From Mesotaenium endlicherianum (taxonomy: Eukaryota; Streptophyta; Zygnematophyceae; Zygnematales; Mesotaeniaceae): DNA of 24,534 nucleotides. The notes beneath the pieces are model-generated. The model was not told where the DNA came from. It saw only the letters and a program-made list of their open reading frames with translations, and searched no databases. A program made the translations under genes and the position numbers. Location: NCBI GenBank assembly GCA_009602735.1, contig WELA01003208.1, positions 80,666-105,199 on the forward strand, given 5' to 3'. Positions 9,720-19,780 of this stretch are shown here, one piece after another (position 1 is the first letter of the stretch; the number at the start of each line of letters is the position of its first letter).

Positions 9720-10140
9720 ACGTACGCGCACGCATGGGGACACACACACACATACACGCACGCACATACACACACAGAACGGACACATACAAAACGAACA
9801 CAGGTGCACACACAACTGTGTTCAGTAACTGAAATCTGTAAAGTATACCTGGCAGCGGACACCCGCCCGCCGCGCACACACAGCACGCACACACACGCAC
9901 AGGCACAGGTATATCTGACGAATGAAAGCTGGATACTTTACGCTGAAAGAGACTATACGCACAGCACACACATGCTTGCTCACGCTTTCAACGTTCCGCA
10001 AGGTGACACACGTGCACGCATACACGCACACGCACGCACACGCAAATACCTGAACGTTCATATTTCTGTTGATAGCTAAACAAAAAAGGTTAGCACTAGC
10101 GCACATACACATACACACACACACAAACGAGCGCGTGCGC
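9720..10140. repeat. CA/CG-rich low-complexity region
   Basis: Three blocks of interrupted (CA)n/(CGCA)n separated by 60-100 bp of ordinary sequence (roughly 9735-9815, 9870-9910 and 9958-10045), with a further run at 10100-10145. The apparent Cys/Val or His/Thr frames across it are artefacts of the repeat. Confidence 0.8.
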
Positions 10141-10372
10141 GCGCATGCTAGCGCATGCTAATGGAAGTATGAAGCAAAACTGTAGCCTTACAACCTGCAG
10201 TTCAATGCGGGAAGTGCACATCGTGCAACGGCCCAGAGGTCAAAACAGGGACTATGAGGTCATAAAGGTCAAACAGGGACTATGAAAGTCTGTGCGCGTC
10301 CGTGCGCGCGCGCTTGTGTGTGCATGTGTGTATGTATGTGAGTGTTATTTTACATGCTTTACTCATACATTG

Positions 10373-10387
10373 ACTGCGCGCGCGCAC

Positions 10388-10419
<32 letters not shown>

Positions 10420-10435
10420 ATGCGCGCGCACGCAC
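10373..10435 (+). repeat. (GT)14 microsatellite flanked by CG/CA runs
   Basis: A perfect GT run at about 10390-10418 lies between CGCGCGCG-type stretches on each side. Alternating purine-pyrimidine over about 60 bp is the kind of sequence that can adopt Z-DNA. Confidence 0.9.
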
Positions 10436-10635
10436 AGATGAGTGCTCGACAAGTACCTTGAACCCCGCCACCAATGAAGGAGCTGCCAGAGGCTTCAAAT
10501 TCTCAAGGTCGCCACTTGTGTCAGTGCCAATCTCCCATACTGCCACCTCGCCATCCCCACCACCACCAACACCCCAGCATGTGTCAGGTTCATGATCCGC
10601 ACCATGCCCTTGCAAAACCTGCAGTCAATGCAGGG

Positions 10636-10638
<3 letters not shown>

Positions 10639-10691
<53 letters not shown>
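10639..10691 (+). repeat. Compound (TC)19(TG)7 microsatellite
   Basis: A perfect TC run from 10639 to 10676 passes directly into TG repeats ending near 10691. Confidence 0.95.
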
Positions 10692-10860
10692 AAGCAGTGT
10701 AATTTTATGTGGCTCATAAGCTGCTGTTTCTTGATGACGTGTGTAGCCCGTACATACGGGCATGTAATCATAGATGGTGAACAGCACGAGCAGTATCTGT
10801 GTAGAACTTAAGTCTACACCCACTTGTGCGGAAATAAAAGACAAAGCTCATGTCATACGA

Positions 10861-11280
10861 TTAGTTCCTTGCTTTTGTCCAGAACCTGCTGCTACACGCA
10901 GTACTAATTGGCACAAACGCCTGCTGCGAAACGCCCAAATGCCCTGACTCCCTTTGCGAGCTAAGTTCATTAGAGCTTGTCCAGATATGGTCCTTGATGG
11001 TTTCGCAATCATCTCCCGAAAACTGCTCCTCGTCTTCTCTATGGACCTGCTCTTTAATATGGCAAGTCAACTGCTACAGCACCTCCTGCACTGCAGCTTG
11101 CACTGCAACTTCTATAGCAACTGTGCCAAATATCTCCCTACTTTCATCTTCCTCAAAAACTTATTTTCAGCTTCTATATTAATCTGCTCTTCGGTAGTGA
11201 TCCTCCACTGCTTCTGCACCTCCTGCACTGCAGCTGCTATTGAGGCTTTTGACGGCACTCCTAGACTCCTAGCAAGAACC
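10861..11280 (-). pseudogene. Decayed coding-like stretch with a 136-bp internal duplication
   Basis: The minus strand contains two related segments. One encodes AAAVQEVQKQWRITTEEQIN followed by IEAEN; the other encodes AVQAAVQEVL, an in-frame TAG, then QLTCHIKEQVHREDEEQFSG. The DNA repeat GCACCTCCTGCACTGCAGCT (plus strand) at 11080 recurs 136 bp later at 11216, and similarity continues for about 80 bp. The encoded segments are charged and helix-like, as in a coiled coil. Stops and frame changes separate them, so this is a decayed gene or transposon-derived sequence, or exons whose boundaries I cannot see. The assembly gap begins 110 bp away, so upstream parts may be hidden there. No family recognised. 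Confidence 0.35.
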
Positions 11281-11389
11281 CTCTCGAGAGGTGGAGCTCA
11301 AGCAGGGCCAGACATGATGCCCTAGTCCACATTACCTTGGACAACTCTAGCAACCTCTCTTCTCCCCCCACCACCACCACCTCCCCCCC

Positions 11390-11842
11390 NNNNNNNNNNN
11401 NNNNNNNNNNNNNNNNNNNNNNNNNNNNNNNNNNNNNNNNNNNNNNNNNNNNNNNNNNNNNNNNNNNNNNNNNNNNNNNNNNNNNNNNNNNNNNNNNNNN
11501 NNNNNNNNNNNNNNNNNNNNNNNNNNNNNNNNNNNNNNNNNNNNNNNNNNNNNNNNNNNNNNNNNNNNNNNNNNNNNNNNNNNNNNNNNNNNNNNNNNNN
11601 NNNNNNNNNNNNNNNNNNNNNNNNNNNNNNNNNNNNNNNNNNNNNNNNNNNNNNNNNNNNNNNNNNNNNNNNNNNNNNNNNNNNNNNNNNNNNNNNNNNN
11701 NNNNNNNNNNNNNNNNNNNNNNNNNNNNNNNNNNNNNNNNNNNNNNNNNNNNNNNNNNNNNNNNNNNNNNNNNNNNNNNNNNNNNNNNNNNNNNNNNNNN
11801 NNNNNNNNNNNNNNNNNNNNNNNNNNNNNNNNNNNNNNNNNN
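11390..11842. other. Assembly gap (453 Ns)
   Basis: Unknown sequence. Both borders are C-rich (CCACCACCACCTCCCCCC on the left, CCCCTCCCCCCCTCC on the right), suggesting the gap spans a C-rich or CCA-type repeat. Its true length need not be 453. Confidence 1.
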
Positions 11843-12296
11843 CCCCTCCCCCCCTCCTTTCCAGGTGACTTCACAGCCCAGACAGTCGAGCACGAGGAGC
11901 AGGGATCAGGAGCGTAGAAAGGATCTTAAGCAATTTTAAGCAGCTTCCCTCCACAGCTCTACTTCATACTGTGTTGGCAGGAGTATCAGATTCTATGCAT
12001 CAACCTTTGACTCTTTGATTGTAGGTCTCCTCTGGTCTTCACTCAAAGTGCTCAGAATCCCCAATCTGCTAGTCAACTTGCTGTAATATGAGTTACTTAG
12101 GTAGCTCCTTATCGAGACATCTACCCCATAAATAATGCCACCGCAGCTGCAAAGACCTTATATTCTCTTCCCAGGAACATGCCTGCCCATATTTTACGGC
12201 AAGACCTAGAGGGGGGTTCCGGCAGAGTTTAGATATTGTTGGAGTGTGTAGTTCCTAGGCAACTAGAAGATGAGGGATGTAGTTGCCTGCAAACTA
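11843..12296. other. No gene seen; probable 3' flank of the minus-strand gene
   Basis: AT-richer sequence with no recognisable coding segment. If the gene model at 12297-13596 is right, this holds its 3' UTR. Confidence 0.4.
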
Positions 12297-13596
12297 TCAC
12301 AACTCATCATTCGTCTTCAGGCAGCCAGTAAATACACATAGGAGGAAGGGCAGATCCATACTTGTCTGCATGGCATGACAAGCCTCATCCAAAAACTCTT
12401 CCGGATCAAAACTTCTCTCAATGTGCATCTTGTGAAATGACAGAAGCATTTCCATCTGCACATTCCACAGCTTGCTGTAAGTGTCGACTGCTTAATTTTC
12501 AACAGCGCGCTCCAGACGGCACCTTGTCTAGTGCCACTATTGCAAAAGTGAGACTTGGACTTGGTATCACACAGACAACTATTTACTACCACGTACCGTG
12601 CAAATCTTTTCAAATCATACTCACTACTCAGATCAGCAAGGTCTGTTGCACACTTGGCACTCAACAAGTTCACCTCTATTTTCTTTCTCAGCCACAAACC
12701 CAAACCGCCAAAAATGATGCTCCATTCCCATCCCCTAAAAGCACCGGAACGCCAATATATTGATGTGATTGAGACAAGCCCAAGAAACTTTAAATCGCGT
12801 CAAGGATCCCGAACCTAAACTCAGCATTTGCAGCTCGACGAGGACCTCCACGTGCATAAGTCTGGAACTAAGGAAAACCTCACGCTCCTGCAATTTGTCT
12901 GCGTCAGTGGCAAATGAATACCTTCTGTGAATTCAGCCAGTCTTGGACTTCGCCAAGCCAGCCTCGGTCAGACTTATCTGTCACGACCCACGGAACCTTC
13001 GCATCTGCTTCAGTCTCCTCTGTATGCAGAAGCTCCGGACCCTTAGATGGCTCCTCCGTAGTTCCTTCTACTCCTACTACCTCCCCTGCTTTTCCACTCG
13101 TCGAAGCTGACGAGCCCTGATCTTGCTGAGCTGACATGCCCGAAGGCTTTGATGAAGATGTCGGATTGTCCTCCTTCATGAGAGAAGCTTTTGTCTCAAC
13201 TTCTTTCAACTTTGTCCCTTTTTTCACACCTGAGTAGTGTAACTTGGAAGAATTAACCGAGGCTATAGATGGAACCTGGGAATTGGGAGGCAAAACATGC
13301 TGCATTGCTTGCCTTCTAAATGAGCCACCTTGCGATCTGCCTGCAGCAGACCAAGCCCCAGTAGTGGTCCCCCTTTCGCCAGCACTGCCTGACATAAGCC
13401 TTGACGATGATGCACACTGACTATGAGGTACATCTAAGTATGATGCGAATTGGCCAGGAGAGGTTTCTGTACTGCCATGTTGGAAAGAAGTAAAAGCGGA
13501 CTTTAACGAGAATTCAAGCGCACATTTGCCTTGCCCCCATGCCAATGCCTTTGTAAGGGTTCTTCTTCCATAATGGCCCATAGATGCCATCGCCAC
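12297..13596 (-). CDS. Unrecognised gene, probably multi-exon, possible organelle-targeted product
   Basis: A long minus-strand frame begins with ATG at 13596 and runs 225 codons to 12922. The N-terminus (MAMASMGHYGRRTLTKAL) is Ala/Ser/Arg-rich with no acidic residue in the first 28, which suits an organelle presequence. The middle is Ser/Gly/Lys-rich and probably disordered; from about residue 205 it looks folded (WVVTDKSDRGWLGEVQDWLN). The frame then stops at a TGA, but a one-base shift continues naturally (SFATDADKLQEREVFLSSRL, then a Leu-rich helix) to a GTTCGG donor-like site after 12815. A later exon-like segment (12297-12487, acceptor AAGCAG) encodes YSKLWNVQMEMLLSFHKMH and FDPEEFLDEACHAMQ, ending at TGA. 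That last motif vaguely recalls Tim44-like proteins, but I would not assign it. Boundaries between 12488 and 12814 are unresolved. Confidence 0.5.
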
Positions 13597-14944
13597 GGAA
13601 AATATATCAAGGAGGGAGAAGGTAATTAAAAAAGGTTACTTCATCAGCTCTAGTTACGATGAGCTAACTTCAAAGCGTACGATATAATTGTGATACAACT
13701 TAAGACTGCGTGAAACAGCTTACAACTCAGGAACTGAAGGCTGGTCAATTAACAACTTGTACTAAAAAAGGAGGTCAGATGGACACTGATGTCACTACGC
13801 GATTGCATAATCACCCGCTTGAGAGCACATGATAAGTTTCACGTTTGCAGGCTTTTCAGACCAGCACTGCTATGAACTTGCGCAAACTGCCTACTAACCG
13901 TTACCTTCGACATGCACAACAGATCCCAGACATATAAAAGTTGTCACAGTGAAAGCGTCTGTAACAGACCCGATCAGACCTGTCCATATATGATCAATAA
14001 AGCTAAGGCTGCATCCTTTATTCGTCAAGCACGTAACGGAGCATGTGTCACACACACCACCTTGTAACTTCGAGTCCCAGGCATTCCAAAGTCACAATTG
14101 GGACAATTTGTATGTCATACCGGATACAGATATTGTTTCCATAGTACAATAATATATTGACCTATTTTCAAATATTTTCCCCTGCAATATCTCATTTCAC
14201 CAGGTGCGACCAGGTTCTACCAAGCAATGACCTGCTCAATCCAGTTTTGACTTTAACTTACTTTGACCTTCTATGACCGTATCCGTCGTAATTGCTCGTA
14301 ATGGTCATACATGGTCATGTCTGTCTAAATACGAAGATTAAATAAATACGAAGACTAAATGTTATTTTGGTCAATGTATTGACTCTTCTCCACGACCTTG
14401 CGTCTCCGGTTGCTTTTTTATGCCTGAGATGAAGCACCAGACCTTGAGCGGATGTGAAGAAGCCCTCCATCCTGATTCATCATCACATACTGCTCTAGGT
14501 ATGCCCATCGCATACCATCGCATGCTCATGGATTAAATTGCCCCCATGCGTGTCACATGTATAAGAGCATAAAAGATTATCGAAGCAGTCAAGCTGACGC
14601 TACAGTTATTTATTTCTGTTAACGTGTACGAAACTTGTTAGCCCTCATGCAGTCGTTGCTTCTCGGCCTCAAGAAGTGATATCTTATATTTTTAAATTTG
14701 CGTCATATCTAGCAAATGATTGTCCTGTAAAGCGGCAACGCTTTTGATTGCAAACGCTTCATGGCATTGCACTTTATGTGACGGTGTATTCTTCAACAAG
14801 TCCTTAGGCGCTGGACGGGAAGGCCATATTGTTTTCATAGAAGGTGTTGGAGGCAGATGCAGGTTCTAATTTAACCAACAAAGCTTAGGGACACTCACGC
14901 CAGGCGGAGGATATGGTGGGAGGGCCTAAGTCTGCATTTCACAG
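13597..14944. other. Divergent intergenic region; Memo first exon not located
   Basis: This lies between a minus-strand gene starting at 13596 and the first recognised exon of the plus-strand Memo gene, so it should hold both promoters and Memo exon 1. That exon should be short, encode the start Met and end with the first two bases of an Arg codon (phase 2); I could not choose it with confidence. A 17-bp direct repeat, TAAATACGAAGAYTAAA twice, lies at 14326-14359. Confidence 0.5.
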
Positions 14945-17900
14945 AGCAGCAACCCATGCTGGTAGTTGGTATAGCGATGATGGTATGGACCCAAAGTCCT
15001 TCCTGATTTTTAGGTCATTCTGGGGGGACACTCTGGGAGAGTTGTATGTAACTCCGGCTTGAAAATTAATTGGTCGAAGTGAAGGAGAGAATTGTGTGCT
15101 GCTTCAAGCTCCACGCCTACTCACTGTAGCCGTTAAAGTGAGAATGTGTTGGATAATAGAATAGGAACATTGATATACTGGTATACATATCAATATGCAT
15201 TCTTAATATACATGTGCAATGATGCCATTCACGAGTAAAACTAGCACCTTGTTGGTGTACTTGCACCTGTGTTTCCAGGCTATGGTCCTATTTGCATCCT
15301 CTATACTCATGTCTCGGTTACTTAAAAATGTGCTATTGGTGACGCATGACGCATGTCTTATCTGAAGTAGGCAGTTCGTGCTTCAAGTGATATTGTTTGC
15401 TTCTGCTGACTGCAGGGGCTGAATTGGCAGAGGAGCTAGGGGGCTGGTTGGAAGCTTCTGGTGTCAAATCCTCCCCTCTTGCTCGGGCCGTGATTGCTCC
15501 GTGAGACCCGCCCCTTGTCAAACTGCCCCTTACGCCCTCATCAACGAGCTTCTATCGCTTAAAGCCTCCCTTCTCGCTCGGACAGTGGTTGCACTATATG
15601 ATATGTCCTTTGTCATAATTCAAAGTTCACATATGCACCCCTGGGCAACAAGCTATAAGCAGCCCTGCCCCCGTCCACTCAGCAGAGAAATTTGTCTTCA
15701 TTTGTGCTCCTCAGTGCAAGCTTGACTTTGACTCAAACTCGTTATAACATGATGAACGTATCCAGTGAGGAGAGGAGTGTAAGGTGAAGCGCACATCAGG
15801 TGTCACTAATTGGAGAGCTGTCACTATCTGAGGGGTGTCATTACTTCGAGAGTTGTCAACGACTTGAGAGGTGTCACTGGTCTGAAGTTGAGATGGGAGG
15901 GCAGCAACGCCCAAGGTCAAGCTTAAAATTTGTGTCCGAGATTTGGCTTCGTCTGTGTCTTCTCTGGATTGCTTCTCCTAGTCCCAGCGCCCCCTTCACC
16001 ACTCTGCACGCGCATCGCATGTAGATGCACTTGGCACTTGACCAGTGGCAGGAGGCGCCGAGTGGAAAGGTGGAGGGGTGCAGAATCGAGATTCGTGTGT
16101 TTTGATGTTCTTCTTGCAGGGGCCTGCTGCTTGCTGCGTGCTACTTGCCCAAGTGCTATTCATGTGTTACGAGAGGGTGGGCTGAGCTGCTTGCTGCTTG
16201 CTGCTTGCTGCCGCTTACTCACGTCTGAAGAGACGGTGGCCTTAGGCCTCTGTCTCTTAGCCCTGCTTGCTTCCGCTTTTCACATGCTGGTGGGCTTTGG
16301 CCTGTGGTAGAATACCCCGCTTGCTGCCGCTTCTCATACGTGAGTGAGCTGTGGCCTGTGATAACCGCTTCTCACTTGCTAGGGAGAGGTGGCCTGGGAT
16401 TACTTGCTGCCGTTTCTCACGAGTAAAAGAGGGATGGCCTGTGAGTAGATGCCTGCTAGCTGCCGCTCCTTTCTTATTGAGGAGGGAGGCGTGAAGGTTA
16501 ATGCGGAGAATTGCCGGGACGGGTGCAGGCATGCTGGCTACTCCTACTCGGGCCGATGTGCTGCCTACGCATTCGCCCAGCTGGACCCCAATACTGTGTA
16601 AGCATTCTTTGTTGCGCGAATGTGTTGTGCTGTGTTGGCGGGTCGAGGTGTCTCCCGCGTTAAGATGTGATGAGTGCAGCACGCCCACGGTGAGGTCCAA
16701 GCATTACAGGGCGGAAAAACTTATCGAGGGTTGCACACACAGCGATGACTGCCTTAGTGATTATATGTGCATATATGTACGTATACATCATATATGTACG
16801 TATATGTGCATAAATTTACATATATACATATATGTACATCTACATGCATATATGTCCATATATACATATATTTACATATACATGCATACATGTGCCTACA
16901 TATATGCACCTACATACTGGTATATGTATGTACACAAGCATGAGTTGATTTGATTGTTTAACTGTTGCTTTCCAAAATTTGTCGTAGATTTGAATGGCAT
17001 TTTCAAGGCCTCTGTCCCGCCATTTACGTGCTAGTTTAGTTTTCCGGAAATGTGCTGCTGCTAGCAAGTTCTTGCGGAGATTATGAATGGCGGCCAAATA
17101 GCCGTGAATGTCTTTCCATATCGTCTTGGTTTTACAAATTCCTGTTCTGCCTAATGTCTTTGTTCTCGCGGCCCAAATGTTTTACTATTGACTTCACTAT
17201 ATATTTGTTCTTTGTTGGCATCTATCTTTTGCTGTTTTTGAATTTTTTTGGTTGTTTTTTGTTGTTGTTTATTAATTTTACTGTTTTTTGTTCGTTTGTC
17301 TTGTTTGAGGTTATTATTGTTACTGGTAACACTCGCTATTACCGGCGCGTTCAGTGGGCGCCGGCATGTCCCAAGCATTGAACTCCCTTTTGCAACATTC
17401 AAGTGAATGTGAAACGAGAGAAAAGGGATGCTAGTCTGAGCACGCTCTGGTTGATGGGGTTGGTGTGAACAGGACCCGCGTGTTCCTTTTGGGGCCCTCC
17501 CATCATTACTTCACACGGAAGTGCGCAGTCACCACGGCGAGCGTCTATAAGACGCCACTTGGCGACATTCCCGTGGACCTCGAAGGTGAGGAGGCCACCC
17601 GGCAACTTCTCTGTCACTTTCAAACGCAGGTCCTTGCTTGCATGTGCTGTGGGTGCGTGCGTGTGCGCGTGTGCGTCCAAGACTTCAAGCTGGCAAGCGT
17701 GCATTGGTGCAAATGACTGCGGGCGCGCGTGTGCATCCGTGCAAGTGAACGTGTGTGCGTGCGTGTCTGTGTTCGTGAAACTGGCCGTGCTTTCTCCGAG
17801 GAGCCGAGGGCCACAAACAAGTGTCTCGACGTGTGCGACTGCGCGGTGGGTGTGCGCGTGCCTGCCACAAGCAAGCGTTTCATTGGTTCACATGTCTGCG

Positions 17901-19780
17901 TGCGTGCGTCCCCCTGCACGTGCGTGTGGGCAGCGTGCCAGGATCTAAGGCTTTCCTTGGTGCAATTGTGTGCGTGCCTGTTTGTGTGTGTGCGTGTGCG
18001 TGCACCTGCCTGTGTACTGCGTGCCTGCGTGTACATGCGTGTGCGTGTGTTTGTGTGTTCATGCTTGTGTGCCTGCGTGCCTGCGTGTGCGTGTATGTGC
18101 GTGTGTTTGTGTGTGGGTGTGTTCATGCGCGTGTGCCTGCGTGTGCATGCGTGTGCGTGTGCAGTGTGCAAGGAGCTGAGGGCCACAGGCGAGTTTGAGG
18201 AGATGCCGCCCGACGTGGACGAGGCCGAGCACTCCATGGAGCTCCACCTGCCCTACCTGGTGCACGTCTTTGCAGGGTACCCTCCCTTCCCCTCTCCTTG
18301 CGGAGTTGGAACCTTTTTCCGCACTGTCCTTCCTCCTGCGGAGTACCCTCCTTGGCCCTACCTGGTGCACGTCTTTGCGCAGGGTGCCCTCTCTTCCTCT
18401 CTCGTCACGTGCCCCCCTGCCTTCTTCACCCCACTATCGTCCTCCTGCAGGGTTCACCTCCTTGGCTCTGGGCCTCTACCTGGTCTACGTCTCTATGCTG
18501 GGCGCCTTCTCCTCCCTCTCCTCCTTGCCCCCTTATGTGCCCTGTGCCCTCCGTCCCATCCCTCTGGGGTTCCTTCCCTACCTCCCACAGGGTACCCTCT
18601 CTGTCTCCTTATGTCTCCTACGGGGTACCCTCCCTGTCTCCCTATAGGGTACGTTCTATGTCCCCTACAGGGGACCCTCCCTGTGTCCTGCAGGGTGCCC
18701 TCCTTGGCCAGCCCAACCGGGTGCACGTCTTTCTTTGGGTACCTTCTCCTCTCTCTCCTCCTCGCGTAGCCTCCTTCCTGTTTGTATAAGGCAGCCTCCA
18801 TGTCCCCTCTACAGGGTACCCTTGGTCCTCTTTTGGTGCACGACTTTTGTACTTTGGTGTACCTTTGGGTTCCTTCGTCTCTCTCCTCCTTTGCCCTGTT
18901 CGTGTCCGCTATCACATCCTGTAGGGCACGCTATCTGTCCTGCATAGAGTGTCCTCCTTGGCCCTATCTACATAGAGCCCATGTTTGCTGGGAGCCATTT
19001 CCTCCTCGCCATTCACGTGCCCCTCCTTCCTCCCCGTTATTATATGCACACAGGGTACCCTCCTTGCCCTCCATAGGGCTCCCACCTTGGCCTCGTATGT
19101 TATCCTCTTCTTGTCCCCGATAGGGTACCCTCTTAGTCCTCTCCAGGAACCCTTCTTGGCCTGTCCAGCGTGCGCCCGTGCAGAGGAGTTCTCCTCTTTC
19201 TTGTCATTCATAAATCTGTTCATACGCCCTCCTTCCTCCTACACTTTCTCCCCTTTCCCCCCCACCAAAAAAAAAAAACCAACTGTGACCTGGCCTCCTC
19301 TACACTGCTCGACTTTACTGTGCCCCCCACACTGCCCCCCCTCCCCCCGTTCCTTTCCCTCCCGTCCCCCACTTGTCCCCCCCTTCGCCCCCTGCCTCGC
19401 CGTTGGCACACATGTGCACACTTGCACTTTTCATGACCTGTTCCTATGTGTGCCTACATGCTATCAATCTCTGCCCTGACTATAACGAGTGTTTGTGTCT
19501 GTCTGTGCGTCCCTGTGTGTGTGTGTGTGTCCCTGTGTGTGTGTGCTTCCCTGTGTGCTCTTGCATGTGTTTCCCTGTGTCTGTCTGTGTACGCGCGTGT
19601 GTGTCCCTGTGTGTGTGCGCGCACGCGTGTGAGCAGGAAGCAGTTCAAGGTGGTGCCCATCCTGGTGGGAGCGCTGGTGCCCGAGGCGGAGGCGCACTAC
19701 GGCGCCCTCCTGGCCCCCTATCTGGACAACCCCGCCAACTTCTTTTCCGTCTCCAGCGACTTCTGCCACTGGGGGACCAG
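14945..19780 (+). CDS. Memo-family protein, six exons, lacking first and 3' exons
   Basis: Memo proteins (mediator of ErbB2-driven motility family, found from archaea to plants) share the fold of LigB-type dioxygenases and bind metal through conserved His residues and a C-terminal Cys. Exons: 14945-14982 (THAGSWYSDD), 15416-15500 (AELAEELGGWLEASG ... RAVIAP), 16529-16597 (HAGYSYSGRCAAYAFAQLDP), 17473-17585 (TRVFLLGPSHHYFTRKCAV ... GDIPVDLE), 18165-18276 (CKELRATGEFEE ... DEAEHSMELHLPYLVHVF) and 19637-19780 (KVVPILVGAL ... FFSVSSDFCHWGTR). All five junctions are GT-AG and phase-compatible, giving about 187 residues; animal and plant members have close to 300. The pattern HAGYSYSG, GPSHH, EHSMELHLPYL, SSDFCHWG is diagnostic. 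Missing are the start exon and roughly 100 C-terminal residues, including the segment with the conserved CGRHPI-type Cys; these are not found up to the window end. Confidence 0.93.
15545..15594 (+). repeat. Diverged copy of the 3' end of Memo exon 15416-15500, within the intron
   Basis: The sequence from GAGCTTCT to GTGGTTGCAC aligns with the exon's last 50 bases (15451-15500) with one single-base indel. In the last 31 exon bases I count 24 matches, including CTCCC, GCTCGG and TTGC blocks. The copy lies 45 bp past the splice donor and translates to SLLARTVVA beside the exon's SPLARAVIA. It lacks the GTGAGA donor. Confidence 0.7.
15797..15890 (+). repeat. Degenerate ~20-bp tandem repeat (about 5 copies)
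   Basis: The unit GAG-GK-GTCACT-NNCT recurs: GGTGTCACTAATTG, GAGAGCTGTCACTATCT, GAGGGGTGTCATTACTTC, GAGAGTTGTCAACGACTT, GAGAGGTGTCACTGGTCT. It lies inside the Memo intron 15501-16528. Confidence 0.7.
16120..16500 (+). repeat. Degenerate 40-70-bp minisatellite in a Memo intron
   Basis: About six or seven copies of a unit with the core GCTTGCTGCCGCTTCTCAC followed by a purine-rich part and TGGCCTGTG. Clear copies start near 16189, 16263, 16319, 16363, 16402 and 16452. The array ends about 30 bp before the exon at 16529, just upstream of its splice acceptor. Confidence 0.75.
16765..16935 (+). repeat. TATATGTACATA low-complexity tract
   Basis: AT-rich, partly palindromic run built of ATATGTAC/CATATATG variants in the Memo intron 16598-17472. 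Frames across it (Tyr/Ile/His-rich) are repeat artefacts. Confidence 0.85.
16936..17097 (-). pseudogene. Antisense protein-like segment in a Memo intron (unrecognised)
   Basis: On the minus strand, starting at 17097, the frame reads MAAIHNLRKNLLAAAHFRKT, then KLARKWRDRGLENAIQIYDK and FWKATVKQSNQL before running into the TATATG tract. It has a natural, basic, helix-like composition and is not low-complexity. It could be a remnant of a transposon protein or chance. No family recognised. Confidence 0.25.
17586..18164 (+). repeat. Memo intron made largely of GTGCGT-type repeats
   Basis: The intron (donor GTGAGG, acceptor GTGCAG) is dominated by GTGTGCGTGCG repeats, especially 17970-18164. It also holds a three-fold dispersed repeat (AAGCGTGCATTGGTGCAAATG near 17695, AAGCGTTTCATTGGTTCACATG near 17873, AAGGCTTTCCTTGGTGCAATTG near 17947). 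Near 17797 it carries AGGAGCCGAGGGCCACAAAC, close to the next exon's AGGAGCTGAGGGCCACAGGC at 18171. Long Cys/Val frames here are repeat artefacts, although the Memo exon frame stays open through part of the intron. Confidence 0.8.
18251..19160 (+). repeat. ~118-bp higher-order repeat derived from a Memo exon-intron junction
   Basis: The end of exon 18165-18276 (from CCCTACCTGGTGCACGTC) and its donor are repeated into the 1360-bp intron. The 23 bases at 18251-18273 recur exactly at 18356-18378. Weaker versions lie near 18474 (CTACCTGGTCTACGTCTC), 18712 (GGTGCACGTCTTTCTTTGGGTACC), 18832 (GGTGCACGAC) and 18960, roughly multiples of 105-128 bp apart. Between them a shorter unit, TCCTrCAGGGTACCCTCC, recurs more than ten times; each carries a pyrimidine-AG acceptor-like part next to the AGGGTACC donor-like part of the true junction. 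Confidence 0.8.
19496..19635 (+). repeat. TCCCTGTGTGTGTG repeat at the Memo intron end
   Basis: Repeats of GTCCCTGTGTGTGT variants run up to the acceptor GAGCAG before the exon at 19637. Frames through this part are repeat artefacts. Confidence 0.8.

Noticed and set aside
11261..11939. 200-codon open frames on both strands
   Set aside because: They consist almost entirely of the N gap translated as X.
12888..12921. Intron between the AAG|GTATTC donor-like site and the TTGCAG acceptor-like site
   Set aside because: It would be only 34 bp (23 bp with the nearer acceptor), below the usual minimum for spliceosomal introns in green plants; a frameshift is likelier.
17620..18237. Long His/Thr/Arg-rich or Cys/Val-rich frames on both strands
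   Set aside because: They are translations of GTGCGT/GCACAC repeats inside a Memo intron; only 18165-18276 on the plus strand is exon.
18298..18915. Several 140-350-codon Pro/Ser/Leu-rich frames
   Set aside because: They arise from the CT-rich ~118-bp repeat array in the intron, where most frames lack stops.
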